A stretch of DNA of 51,673 bases from Spirosoma fluviale (GTDB lineage Bacteria > Bacteroidota > Bacteroidia > Cytophagales > Cyclobacteriaceae), in contig CAMDEU010000004.1 in assembly GCA_945897085.1 (NCBI GenBank), positions 1 through 51,673 on the forward strand, read 5' to 3'. The notes beneath the pieces are model-generated. The model worked only from the letters and a program-made list of their open reading frames with translations, searched no databases and had not been told where the DNA came from. Made by a program: the position numbers and the translations under genes. Positions 1 through 8,551 of this stretch are shown here, in pieces. Every line of letters starts with the position of its first letter. Position 1 is the first letter of the stretch.

Positions 1-390
1 TATGCCCGTTACCTCTACACTACAGGGAAATGGACCCAAGCCATGCAAGAATCTTTTCAAATCTTGGATCGAATTGATCAAAAGCAGTTTGGATATGAAT
101 CTACGAGTGGACGTTTTGCTGCATTTTATTTAGGAGAATACTTCTTTCGGGTAGGCAATAAGGCTGAGGCTAAAAAATATTATGCCAAGACAATCCTCTT
201 TGGGGAAGAGTCGGAATCCCAAGAGAGTGGGTATTATTTGTTCTCCTTGATTTCGTTAGGAAAGATTGCAACAGCAGAGAAAAATAAGCCACTGGCAAGA
301 ACCTATTTCAATTCGGTGAAAAAATATGCCAAACGAAAGCATCCAGCCCATCAGGAAGCGAGAGATTTTATTAAAAAGAATAAACTGTAA
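1..390 (+). CDS. C-terminal part of a TPR-like helical-repeat protein (5' end outside window)
   Basis: The frame is open from the first base of the window (it begins YARYLYTTGKW) to a TAA at 388-390, so the ATG at 43 is probably internal and the gene starts upstream. The visible 129 residues are helical, with the alternating small/aromatic pattern of tetratricopeptide repeats (for example FAAFYLGEYFFRVGNKAEA, then LISLGKIATAEKNKPLARTYF) and a very basic C-terminus. TPR-like folds are protein-interaction scaffolds. No catalytic motif is visible, so no specific function is assigned. About 200 bp without a gene separate it from the Lrp-type regulator. Confidence 0.6.
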   Translation, partial: YARYLYTTGKWTQAMQESFQILDRIDQKQFGYESTSGRFAAFYLGEYFFRVGNKAEAKKYYAKTILFGEESESQESGYYLFSLISLGKIATAEKNKPLARTYFNSVKKYAKRKHPAHQEARDFIKKNKL

Positions 391-557
391 GGTCTGCTAA
401 ATCTTATTTTTTCCCGTTTGCCATAGATAATTTGAATTCGTGGAATTATGGGATCCAAATAAGTGGATTATTTGTTTTAATGTTCGTAATCTTCAATAAA
501 ATTCGGATTTCGTCTTAAAAAACATTTGCTTACTCATAGAACTTTCATCATTTATTG

Positions 558-565
558 TAAATTTG
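558..565 (+). promoter_or_regulatory. Candidate promoter -7 element for the Lrp/AsnC gene
   Basis: TAAATTTG matches the Bacteroidota -7 consensus TAnnTTTG exactly. No TTG is found at the expected 19-21 bp upstream, so the -33 half is weak or absent. A start of transcription near 571 would leave about 25 nt before the ATG at 597. It would place the alternative TTG codon at 579 almost at the transcript end, which favours the ATG. Confidence 0.45.
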
Positions 566-596
566 TACCACATAAAATTTGGTAAATCACAAAAAA

Positions 597-1079
597 ATGG
601 ATAGTAGCATTCGAATTAAATTTGATAAAATTGATCGAAGTATTTTGGAAATACTTCAGAGCAATGCCAAAATTACCAATGCACAGCTTTCAAAGGATAT
701 AGGGCTCTCTCCAGCTCCCACCTTGGAGCGTGTGAAGAAATTGGAGCAATCTGGAATAATTAAGAGTTACCACGCGAAGTTGGATCCAGAGAAAATAGGT
801 CTAGGTGTAAGCACCTTTGTAATGGTAAGCTTGGTTGGACACAACAAAGGAAATATTGATGCCTTTATGAAAGAAATTAACCTGATCCAGGAGGTAATTG
901 AGTGTCACCATATCACTGGAACAGGTGATTTTATCTTAAAAATTATTGCCAAGGACATCATGGCATACCAAAAATTGATGCTTGAAAAGGTCTCTGAAAT
1001 CAAAGAAGTAGATTCCATGCAATCCATGGTGATTCTTTCTACTTTTAAGGACTCCAAAGTACTTCCTATTCCAGCTTAA
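597..1079 (+). CDS. Lrp/AsnC family transcriptional regulator
   Basis: This is a small DNA-binding regulator of the feast/famine family, which usually senses amino acids and acts as dimers or octamers. Residues 8-60 form the winged helix-turn-helix (IDRSILEILQSNAKITNAQL, then the recognition-helix segment around SPAPTLERVKKLEQSGII). Residues 70-150 form the RAM ligand-binding domain with its GTGDFIL signature. Length (160 aa) is normal. I chose ATG 597 over an in-frame TTG at 579 because of family start position and the promoter match at 558-565. A strong terminator follows the stop codon. Its target genes are unknown; the next gene is a NUDIX hydrolase and then a MATE exporter. Confidence 0.92.
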   Translation: MDSSIRIKFDKIDRSILEILQSNAKITNAQLSKDIGLSPAPTLERVKKLEQSGIIKSYHAKLDPEKIGLGVSTFVMVSLVGHNKGNIDAFMKEINLIQEVIECHHITGTGDFILKIIAKDIMAYQKLMLEKVSEIKEVDSMQSMVILSTFKDSKVLPIPA

Positions 1080-1099
1080 TTTTCAATAAAGAATAGTAA

Positions 1100-1126
1100 G
1101 GGTGGCGGTGCCACCCTTTTTTTTTT
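1100..1126 (+). terminator. Strong intrinsic terminator between the Lrp gene and the NUDIX gene
   Basis: A perfect 7-bp stem GGGTGGC/GCCACCC with a GGT loop is followed by ten T residues. It begins 21 nt after the Lrp stop and ends only 7 nt before the NUDIX ATG at 1134, so it may act as a partial terminator or attenuator for the downstream genes. Confidence 0.9.
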
Positions 1127-1133
1127 GAATGCC

Positions 1134-1676
1134 ATGAAAGAAAACCCCTGGAAAACTAAGTCCAAAGCAACGGTATACGAGAATCCTTGGATTCGTGTGG
1201 AGCATCACGAAGTGATTACCCCTGCGGGTAAGGATGGAATTTATGGGAAAACCCATTTCAAAAATAAAGCAATTGCGATTCTTCCCCTAGATCAACAAGG
1301 GAATACCTGGTTGGTAGGTCAATACCGCTATGCACTTGATGCCTACTCTTGGGAAGTGCCTATGGGTGGTGGACTTTTGGAGCTGGATACGCTTGCTTCT
1401 GCAAAGCGAGAATTGAAAGAGGAAACTGGGCTGACTGCTAGCCAGTGGACTGAGCTGCAGCTGATTCATACGTCCAACTCTGTAACTGACGAGGTAGGCT
1501 ATATTTTTTTGGCAGAGGGACTTACGGAGGGGCAACCAGAATTTGAAGATACTGAAGACATCAGCATCAAAAAACTTCCTTTCGTGGAGGCTTTGGAATG
1601 GGTGATGATGGGAAAAATCACCGATTCCTTGTCGGTAATTGCGATTTTTAGGGTAGCAAGAGCATTGGGATATTGA
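1134..1676 (+). CDS. NUDIX hydrolase (ADP-ribose pyrophosphatase-like)
   Basis: NUDIX enzymes hydrolyse nucleoside diphosphates linked to another moiety. The N-terminal layout and the VPMGGGLLE segment resemble ADP-ribose pyrophosphatases. The core RELKEETGL of the Nudix box is intact and carries the Mg-binding glutamates. The first Glu of the Gx5Ex7REUxEExGU pattern is out of register: Leu occupies its position and a Glu lies two residues earlier. The protein is 180 aa. ATG 1134 is preferred to an in-frame TTG at 1125, which overlaps the terminator T tract. The gene is 4 nt from the MATE gene and probably co-transcribed with it. The exact substrate is not decidable from sequence. Confidence 0.85.
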   Translation: MKENPWKTKSKATVYENPWIRVEHHEVITPAGKDGIYGKTHFKNKAIAILPLDQQGNTWLVGQYRYALDAYSWEVPMGGGLLELDTLASAKRELKEETGLTASQWTELQLIHTSNSVTDEVGYIFLAEGLTEGQPEFEDTEDISIKKLPFVEALEWVMMGKITDSLSVIAIFRVARALGY

Positions 1677-1680
1677 TCGG

Positions 1681-3027
1681 ATGGCAGTTAGCAAAGAGAT
1701 AAAAACCACCTTTCTTTTGGCTTATCCAGTGATGCTCAGTCAATTGGGTCAGGTAGGGGTAGGGGTAGCTGATTCCATGATGGTAGGGCGACTTGGGGCA
1801 CTAGAACTTGCCGCATCCTCTTTAGCCAACAGTATTTTTTTTGTTGTCCTCATGTTTGGAATTGGGATTTCTATGGGGTTGACGCCCTTGGTGTCCAAGG
1901 CCTATGGAAAAGGAAAGAGCAATCAAATCTCTAGGTTGTTTAGCAATAGCTTATTCATTAATTTTTTAACCAGCCTGGTTTTGTTTGGTCTGATTCTTTT
2001 ATTTTCGCAAAACCTTTCCATCTTAAATCAGACTGAAGAAGTAGAAGTTTTGGCCTTGCCATTTTTATTGATCATTACGGCATCTTTAATTCCGTTAATG
2101 GTGTTTCAAACCTTCAAGCAGTTTGTCGAAGGCCTTTCACAGACCAAGCAAGCCATGTTCATCACCATTGCTGCCAACTTGGTCAACGTTTTCTTGAATT
2201 GGCTATTGATCTGGGGACATTGGGGCTTTCCTGAACTTGGATTTTTGGGAGCTGCCTGGGCAACCTTAATTTCACGCGTTTTGATGATGGTACTGATGGG
2301 AGGCTATGTGCTTACCTCCAAGCGCTACAATGACTTTAAAATTCAAATTTTCCGATTCAAACCCAATTGGACACTTTGCAAGCGGATTTTGAAAATAGGT
2401 ATCCCTACGGGCTTTCAATTTATTTTTGAGGTATCGGCATTTAGCGCCGCAGCGATTATGATGGGATGGATAAGTGTAAATGCACTCGCTGGACATCAAA
2501 TCGCACTCAATTTAGCCTCTATCAGTTACATGATGGCAACGGGTGTAGCTACTGCTGGCATGATTCGGGTGAGTCATTACATTGGTAAAGAAGATTATGT
2601 AGGGATGAAAGAAGTTGGACGGGTGGTATTCGGAATGGTATCAGCCTTTATGTTTGTGTGTGCGCTTCTGTTTTTTGCCTTCCGATTTTACCTGCCTACC
2701 CTCTACATTGATGATCCTGAGGTAATTTCACTGGCAGCCTCGCTATTGATTTTGGCTGGATTTTTCCAAATTTCAGATGGCATACAGGTAGTTGGCTTGG
2801 GTGTGTTGCGTGGGATGGAGGATGTAAAAGTTCCCACGCTAGTAACCTTTTTTGCGTATTGGGCATTAGGTCTTCCGCTGGGCTATCTTCTAGCATTTAA
2901 GTTTGCTTTTGGAGAAAGTGGGATTTGGATTGGATTGCTCATTGGACTTACAATTACGGCAGCCCTACTTTTTTACCGGTTTGAACAGCTAAGCAAGAAA
3001 AAGGGGCTTCTTTCAAAATCAGACTAG
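1681..3027 (+). CDS. MATE family efflux transporter
   Basis: This 448-residue inner-membrane protein has about twelve hydrophobic segments in two homologous halves, as in the multidrug and toxin extrusion family, which exports cationic compounds in exchange for Na+ or H+. The first half opens with a typical MATE segment (TTFLLAYPVMLSQLGQVGVG, then ADSMMVGRLG), and the second half repeats the pattern near residue 235 (KIGIPTGFQFIFEVSAF). Length matches the NorM/DinF size class. It starts 4 nt after the NUDIX stop, so the two form a short operon. The transported substrate is unknown. Confidence 0.92.
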   Translation: MAVSKEIKTTFLLAYPVMLSQLGQVGVGVADSMMVGRLGALELAASSLANSIFFVVLMFGIGISMGLTPLVSKAYGKGKSNQISRLFSNSLFINFLTSLVLFGLILLFSQNLSILNQTEEVEVLALPFLLIITASLIPLMVFQTFKQFVEGLSQTKQAMFITIAANLVNVFLNWLLIWGHWGFPELGFLGAAWATLISRVLMMVLMGGYVLTSKRYNDFKIQIFRFKPNWTLCKRILKIGIPTGFQFIFEVSAFSAAAIMMGWISVNALAGHQIALNLASISYMMATGVATAGMIRVSHYIGKEDYVGMKEVGRVVFGMVSAFMFVCALLFFAFRFYLPTLYIDDPEVISLAASLLILAGFFQISDGIQVVGLGVLRGMEDVKVPTLVTFFAYWALGLPLGYLLAFKFAFGESGIWIGLLIGLTITAALLFYRFEQLSKKKGLLSKSD

Positions 3028-3105
3028 GGATTGCTATAATTTTTTATCCGTTTCAATGAGATTTCCAGGGGAAGGCCTATCTTGGATCACCTTTTCGACA
3101 AAATT

Positions 3106-4455
3106 ATGAAACGACTATTTCTCTTTATCGGTACCTCTTTTTTAGTGTTTAACAGCTGGGCACAGCAACCTGCCGTACTTTCGGTACGAGAGCAGGCAGC
3201 AGTAATCGACACCTGGTTGGAAGATCGAATTCAGCAGGTACTTCCCACCTTGATGACTGAGACGGGAATAGATTTTTGGATAGTAGTGTCCCGCGAATAC
3301 AATGAAGATCCAGTTATCCGTACACTTTTACCTGCTACCTGGCATGCGGCTCGCAGACGTACCATCCTGGTCATGTATCAGCCCAGCCCTAATGCTCCCA
3401 TAGAAACCTACGCAGTGGCGCGCTACGACGTTGGTAAATCCTTTAAGAAAGCTTGGAATCCCGAAGCACAACCTGATCAATGGAAAGCGCTTCTAGAGAT
3501 CATTGAAGCCAAGAAACCTAAAAAAATCGGTTTGAACTTCTCTAAGGATTATGGGCATGCTGATGGACTTACGCACTTCGATTACGAAGAGTTGATGCGC
3601 TACTTGTCTCCTCAAGAGCAGTCTAAAGTGGTTTCTGCACAAACCTTAGCCGTGCGCTGGTTGGAAACAAGAACAGCGGCAGAAATGGCCGCCTACAAGC
3701 ATATTCAAGAATTGGCTCATTACATCATTGCTGAAGGGCTGTCCGATCGGGTGATCACCCCAGGCGTGACCACAACGGAAGATGTGGTGTGGTTTTATAG
3801 AGAGAAAATCAAGGAGATGAAGCTGGACACCTGGTTTCACCCTACAGTAGATATTCAAAGACCGGATCCAAGCTCTCAAGAAGCTTCCAGATCTTTTGCC
3901 ATTCGCCCGAGCGAGCAAGTGATTTTACAAGGGGACCTACTTCATATTGATTTTGGAATCAGCTATTTGCGCCTGAATACCGATACGCAAGAGTTAGCCT
4001 ACGTACTCAAGGCTGGGGAGACAGAAGTTCCTGGGTACTTGCAAGATGCCTTGAAGGTGGGAAATAGGTTGCAAGATGTCCTGACCACCAATTTTGTAGT
4101 GGGTAAAACAGGCAATCAAATCTTGAAGGCTGCTAGAGATCAAATGCAAAAAGAAGGCATCCGCGGTACCATCTACACCCACCCTTTGGGATATTACGGA
4201 CATTCAGCCGGGCCGACCATTGGGATGTGGGACAACCAAGGGGATACGCCTGGAGCGGGGGATTTTCCGATGCATGCCCACACAGGCTACGCCATCGAGT
4301 TGAATGCCGTAGTTTTTGTAAAAGAATGGAACAAGGATGTTCGCGTTTTACTTGAAGAAGGGGCTTATTTTGATGGGAAAAAGGTCACTTATTACAATGG
4401 TAGACAAAAATCCATCCTCGCCATCCCTCGGAAAAGTGATTACCTAGGATACTAA
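3106..4455 (+). CDS. Secreted M24 family metallopeptidase (Xaa-Pro aminopeptidase type)
   Basis: M24 peptidases use a two-metal centre to remove N-terminal residues, often before proline. The ATG at 3106 opens a clear signal peptide (MKRLFLFIGTSFLVF then NSWAQ), so the earlier in-frame TTG at 3082 is rejected. An N-terminal creatinase-like domain is followed by the pita-bread fold. All five metal ligands can be picked out: Asp in HIDFGIS, Asp in LNTDTQ, His in YGHSAG, Glu in AIELNAV and Glu in LLEEGAYF. It is therefore probably an active exported enzyme working on peptides in the periplasm or outside. Its last 12 bp overlap the end of the convergent MFS gene. Confidence 0.88.
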   Translation: MKRLFLFIGTSFLVFNSWAQQPAVLSVREQAAVIDTWLEDRIQQVLPTLMTETGIDFWIVVSREYNEDPVIRTLLPATWHAARRRTILVMYQPSPNAPIETYAVARYDVGKSFKKAWNPEAQPDQWKALLEIIEAKKPKKIGLNFSKDYGHADGLTHFDYEELMRYLSPQEQSKVVSAQTLAVRWLETRTAAEMAAYKHIQELAHYIIAEGLSDRVITPGVTTTEDVVWFYREKIKEMKLDTWFHPTVDIQRPDPSSQEASRSFAIRPSEQVILQGDLLHIDFGISYLRLNTDTQELAYVLKAGETEVPGYLQDALKVGNRLQDVLTTNFVVGKTGNQILKAARDQMQKEGIRGTIYTHPLGYYGHSAGPTIGMWDNQGDTPGAGDFPMHAHTGYAIELNAVVFVKEWNKDVRVLLEEGAYFDGKKVTYYNGRQKSILAIPRKSDYLGY

Positions 4456-5628
4456 ATCAGCACTATTTTTTCGGTCACTTTTGATGAACATCAAAATTAG
4501 AAAGCCGAGAAAAGCGATGCCTGCTGAAAAGAGAAAGGCAGTTTTAAAATTCTCGGGCTTGCTATTGTACAACCAGCCTGAGATGAGAGCTCCCAGCCCA
4601 ATTCCTAGTTCCAGGAAAATATACATCGTTGCCAAAGCTCTCCCCCTAAAATTTTCTAGGGATCGATCTACCACCCAAGCTGTGGTGGTCGGGCTGTACA
4701 TGCCTACTGCCGCTCCAAAAAGTACGGCAGAACCGAGTAGCATCTCCTTACTTGTTGCAAAAGCCACGGCAATCATAGCCAATACCATGACGACACTCGC
4801 TACCCGCATCACTTTTACTCGACCGATTCGATCCGATGCTCTCCCAGCGATCAATCGAATACCAAGGGAGGAGAGCGTAAAAACCGCAAAGAATAGCCCT
4901 TTATTTTTGATGCCAAGGAAGCTAGAAAGGTCGGGAATTAAGGTGAGGACCACCCCAAAGGAAAAGACAGACAAAAAGAGGATGGTAGACGGAAGTAGTA
5001 CTCGTTTTTCCAGGATTTCGTTCTTTTCTAACTTGAATAAATGCAGTTTAAGCGGTTCTTTTTTAGGCAGTGTTTCTTTCAGGCGAAGCAAAATTAGAAT
5101 CGAAAAAATCGCAGTAAAAGCGGCTGCATAGAAAAGTACATCGAGGGGCCAGATGCTTGCTATCCAGCCTCCTAGCGCTGGTCCAGCAGCCATTCCCAAG
5201 GATCCAAAAAGCGATTGCATCCCCAATGCTTCTCCACGCTGAGCAAATGGAACCGTATCGGCAACATACGCCGATGTACCAGTTGGGGTGAAGCCTGCAG
5301 AAAAACCATGTGCAAATCTGAGAAACAAAAAACCACTTACAAAGTGAAGGAGGGGGTAGCTTAAGCCAACCACAAAGCAGACACTTGCTCCAAAGATCAT
5401 CACGGGAATTCGACCAATTTTATCTGCAAGCTTCCCACTGAAGGGTCTAGAGAGCCCTGCGGACAGGGTAAATAGGGCGATAATCCATCCCTTATAGGAT
5501 TCTCCTCCCATGGAAGTTAAGTAAGCAGGTAGCTCAGGAATAATCATGTTGAAGCTCGAAAAAAATAGAAAACTACTCAAGGAGAGTAGAAAAAAATCGA
5601 GCGTAAAGAAGGAGGGGAGTAGCCTCAT
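4444..5628 (-). CDS. MFS transporter
   Basis: This major facilitator superfamily protein is about 394 aa with twelve predicted membrane helices. The loop 2-3 motif is visible as PFSGKLADKIGRIPVMI, and its second-half counterpart as RLIAGRASDRIGRVKVM. The arrangement resembles drug-efflux and small-solute permeases, but the substrate cannot be inferred. The ATG at 5628 is preferred to the in-frame TTG at 5643. It lies downstream of prfB on the same strand (51 nt gap) and ends tail-to-tail within the M24 peptidase gene. Confidence 0.88.
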   Translation of the reverse strand: MRLLPSFFTLDFFLLSLSSFLFFSSFNMIIPELPAYLTSMGGESYKGWIIALFTLSAGLSRPFSGKLADKIGRIPVMIFGASVCFVVGLSYPLLHFVSGFLFLRFAHGFSAGFTPTGTSAYVADTVPFAQRGEALGMQSLFGSLGMAAGPALGGWIASIWPLDVLFYAAAFTAIFSILILLRLKETLPKKEPLKLHLFKLEKNEILEKRVLLPSTILFLSVFSFGVVLTLIPDLSSFLGIKNKGLFFAVFTLSSLGIRLIAGRASDRIGRVKVMRVASVVMVLAMIAVAFATSKEMLLGSAVLFGAAVGMYSPTTTAWVVDRSLENFRGRALATMYIFLELGIGLGALISGWLYNSKPENFKTAFLFSAGIAFLGFLILMFIKSDRKNSADLVS

Positions 5629-5679
5629 GGTAGGGATGAGCAATGGAAAGGCCGAAGATGATTTCCTCGGCCTAGTAAC

Positions 5680-6781
5680 TTAGTCTTTGTTTGCACTTTC
5701 CTCGCTTTGTGCAAGAAGGAATGCTTTCATAAATTCATTCAATCCTCCATCAAGGACGCCTTGAGCATCGGAGGTTTCATGACTGGTTCGGTTGTCCTTG
5801 ACCAACTTATAAGGATGTAGGACATAGTTTCGGATTTGAGAACCAAAGTCCACGCGTAGTTTGGAGGATTCAATTTTTGCGATTTCCGCATTTCTTTTCT
5901 CCAACTCCAATTGGTAAAGCCTAGACTTCAACATCTGCATGGCCAATTCTCGGTTGGCAAGCTGCGAGCGCTCCACTTGGCACACGACTACAATACCGGT
6001 AGGCTTGTGTGTCAATTGTACCTTGGTTTCTACCTTGTTCACATTTTGACCACCCGCACCACCAGATCTGGAAGTATGTAGTTCCACGTCTCCAGGATTG
6101 ATGTCGATTTCGATCGAATCGTCTACTTCTGGATAAGCGTAAACCGAGGCAAAGGAAGTATGTCTTCGACCCCCAGAGTCAAAAGGAGAGATTCGTACCA
6201 GTCGGTGGACTCCCGTTTCTGATTTTAGAAAACCATAGGCTAGGGGCCCTTCAAAAAGAAGGGTGGCGGATTTTATCCCCGCTACTTCTCCGGGTTGCAT
6301 ATCGACTTCGCGTACTTTGTAGCCATTTTTTTCTCCCCACATGATGTACATACGCATCAGGATGGATGCCCAATCGTTACTTTCTGTTCCGCCAGCACCT
6401 GGGTTGATTTCAAGAACTGCATTGAGTTGGTCTTCCTCAGCAGAGAGCATTTTCTTGAGTTCGAGCTCTTCGACTGCATCCTTGCTAAGGAGGTAGTCTT
6501 TTTTAAGCTCTTCCTCGGTTACTTCTCCTGCAGTAAAAAACTCATACAATACCTCCAAGTCCTCAATTTTCTGGTCCACGCTTTCGAAAGCAGACGTCCA
6601 GCCTTTTCTGGCTTGAATTTGTTTCATGGTTTTTTCAGCTTCATCTGGGTTATTCCAGAAATCAGCTTGGGCCGATACGGCCTCTAGGTCTTGGATTTCT
6701 ACTTTCTTACGATCGTAGTCAAAGATACCTCCTCAAAGCCGATGTGCGGGCTTTCAAGTCTTTCAGTTGGTCTGAAGTCAT
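5680..6781 (-). CDS. prfB: Peptide chain release factor 2 (programmed +1 frameshift)
   Basis: RF2 reads UGA and UAA stops and triggers peptide release. The gene starts at ATG 6781 with 20 codons ([20 protein letters not shown]) ending in an in-frame UGA at 6719-6721. A +1 slip at CUU-UGA-C joins this to the main frame, giving about 366 residues, close to E. coli RF2 (365). The SPF stop-recognition tripeptide is near residues 198-200 and the catalytic GGQ near 243-245 ([11 protein letters not shown]). A conventional ORF call would start at 6627 and lose the first 51 residues. Low RF2 slows UGA decoding and favours the slip, so the site is autoregulatory. It probably shares a transcript with genes upstream to ilvE. 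Confidence 0.96.
6718..6733 (-). promoter_or_regulatory. prfB programmed +1 frameshift site (SD-like AGGAGG, UAU, CUU UGA C)
   Basis: Read on the minus strand, AGGAGG (6733-6728) is followed by TAT, CTT (6724-6722), TGA (6721-6719) and C. The spacing from the Shine-Dalgarno-like element to the CUU slip codon is 3 nt, the same as in the E. coli site, which reads AGGGGGTATCTTTGAC. The zero frame stops here and the +1 frame continues with Asp-Tyr-Asp-Arg into RF2. Confidence 0.95.
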
Positions 6782-6844
6782 CTGTCTAAGTTAAAAATGT
6801 GATGCGAAAATCGGAAAAAATCTCGGTTTTACCAGCCAATGCCC

Positions 6845-7390
6845 TTACTCAATTTCAAGGAGGACGAGCTGAATCTTGTTTTTGTCCGAGAGCTTAAAAG
6901 TTTTGTAGCGAAGAGGCAGCAGTGCCAGTCCAGTACCTAAAAGCAGCGCAGATGCTTTGGCTACCCCAGCACTGATCTTCAGCTGTCCTTTTTGGGTTAT
7001 ACTGTTGATTCCTTCCAAACCAATAATCATGCTTCCAGCTCCTAATGAAAGCGCTGTTAGATTATTCAAGGTTCGATTTCTTGGATCTTTTCTTTGAATA
7101 TGGATCTCCAAAATATCCGATGGCTTCAAGATATTTTCGCTTAAATAAAGGAATTCCGTATCTAAGTTTACGAGTATATCGGTGACAAAATACCCGATTT
7201 TTTTGCTTTTGTAGGTGATGGTTTCTCCAGGGTAAAAGCGGATTTGAGTTTTTTGATTGGAACCTCTTTTGAGGAGTAGGAATTTTCTGGGCTGCTCTTG
7301 GGCATGAATTGGCAGGGTAAAAAGGCCAATCAGGAGTATTGTCAGTACTGCCGTAACGATTACTGTGAATTTAAAGCGTACTTTTTTCAT
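6845..7390 (-). CDS. Hypothetical exported or membrane-anchored protein
   Basis: I do not recognise this 181-residue protein. Residues 1-30 form a signal peptide or anchor (basic start, long hydrophobic run, then LPIHAQ). Residues 35-105 look beta-rich and polar, and two weaker hydrophobic segments follow at roughly 112-128 and 138-158. No Cys lipobox and no catalytic motif are visible. It sits 8 nt after ilvE and 63 nt before prfB on the same strand, so it is probably co-transcribed with them. An envelope role is likely from the targeting signal only. Confidence 0.65.
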   Translation of the reverse strand: MKKVRFKFTVIVTAVLTILLIGLFTLPIHAQEQPRKFLLLKRGSNQKTQIRFYPGETITYKSKKIGYFVTDILVNLDTEFLYLSENILKPSDILEIHIQRKDPRNRTLNNLTALSLGAGSMIIGLEGINSITQKGQLKISAGVAKASALLLGTGLALLPLRYKTFKLSDKNKIQLVLLEIE

Positions 7391-7398
7391 TTAGTAGT

Positions 7399-8466
7399 TC
7401 AGATGCTGAGCATCCAGTGATGGGTGTCTTGGAGTTCTCCGTATTTGATCCCATCTAATGTTTTGAGTGCATGCTTTGAGAAAGCATCGGCCGCCGATTC
7501 TGGAAGAAAATAATCTTTCCCGTTGACATGGATTTTATGAATGAAAGCAATTGTTGCTGCGGTGCCTACACCAAAAGCTTCTTCCATGGTTCCGTTCTCC
7601 AAGGACTCTTGAAGTTCAGCGACCGTAAGGAAGCGCTCTTCTAGTTTCTGACCCCAATCTTTTGCAAGTTGGATGACAGATTTTCTCGTGATTCCTTTAA
7701 GGATGGTTCCCTTCCCGGTAGGTGCCGTGATGAGGGTACCCTTAATTTTAAACATGACATTCATGGTCCCACTTTCTTCAATTTGGCTATGGGTTTTTCC
7801 ATCGGTCCACAAAAGTTGGTCATAGCCCTCTTGTTGTGCAAGCTGTGCAGGATATAGGGAAGCAGCATAGTTTCCAGCAGCTTTTGCCTCGCCGGTTCCG
7901 CCCTCTGTAGCTCGGGTATAGTTAGTTTCTACTTTAACCGAGACCGGTTTGGTGTAGTAGGCGCCCACTGGACTGGTAAAAATCATGAATCTATAGCTCT
8001 CGGAAGGCCTTACTCCCAAGTAATTGTCCATCGCAAACATGAACGGGCGGATATACAAACTAGATCCTTTTTCTTGAGGAACCCATTCTCGATCTAGGTC
8101 CAACAAGGAACGAAGGGCTTCTATGAAGTGCTGCTCGGGAAACTCTGGCATACACATTCTCTTGGCTGATTCATTTAGCCTTCTGGCATTCGACTCAGCC
8201 CTAAAGACAAGTACATCTCCCTTTTTAGTTTTGTAGGCCTTCATGCCCTCGAAAATTGCTTGCCCGTAGTGAAGGGTGGCATTTCCAGGATAAATATCCA
8301 TAGGACCATAAGGGACTATTCTAAAATCTCCCCAAGCACCATTTTGATAGTCCGCGATAAACATGTGATCCGAAATCACTTTCCCAAAAACTAAGGAGGA
8401 GAAGTCGGTTTCTGATAGTTTAGAGTGACTCGATTTTGTCAATGAAATGTTCGGTGAGCAAGGCAT
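7399..8466 (-). CDS. ilvE: Branched-chain amino acid aminotransferase
   Basis: This cytosolic PLP enzyme carries out the last step of Leu, Ile and Val synthesis, and the first step of their breakdown, using glutamate/2-oxoglutarate. At 355 aa it is a type II (eukaryote-like) BCAT. Visible signatures are the ATLHYGQAIFEGMKAY substrate segment, the PLP lysine at about residue 195 in GEAKAAGNYAAS, and EESGTMNVMF with GITRKSV near the phosphate-binding site. The start is ATG 8466. An 85-nt gap separates it from the adenosyltransferase gene. Confidence 0.95.
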   Translation of the reverse strand: MPCSPNISLTKSSHSKLSETDFSSLVFGKVISDHMFIADYQNGAWGDFRIVPYGPMDIYPGNATLHYGQAIFEGMKAYKTKKGDVLVFRAESNARRLNESAKRMCMPEFPEQHFIEALRSLLDLDREWVPQEKGSSLYIRPFMFAMDNYLGVRPSESYRFMIFTSPVGAYYTKPVSVKVETNYTRATEGGTGEAKAAGNYAASLYPAQLAQQEGYDQLLWTDGKTHSQIEESGTMNVMFKIKGTLITAPTGKGTILKGITRKSVIQLAKDWGQKLEERFLTVAELQESLENGTMEEAFGVGTAATIAFIHKIHVNGKDYFLPESAADAFSKHALKTLDGIKYGELQDTHHWMLSI

Positions 8467-8551
8467 GGGTGCTTAAATTACATTACAGCGCGAGAAATAG
8501 GATTTAGCAATTGTAGAATATCTAAAACAAGAGATTATCGATTTGCTTGGT

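Noticed and set aside
1287-1709. 140-codon minus-strand open frame
   Set aside because: It is antisense to the NUDIX gene and to the start of the MATE gene, with no protein-like motifs.
4481-5131. 216-codon open frame on the plus strand
   Set aside because: It is antisense to the MFS gene and rich in Lys, Arg, Ser and Thr from complementing hydrophobic codons. No family resemblance or start context.
6718-6721. In-frame stop in prfB as a sequencing error or pseudogene
   Set aside because: The context AGGAGG-N3-CTTTGAC is the classic RF2 recoding site and both frames match RF2.
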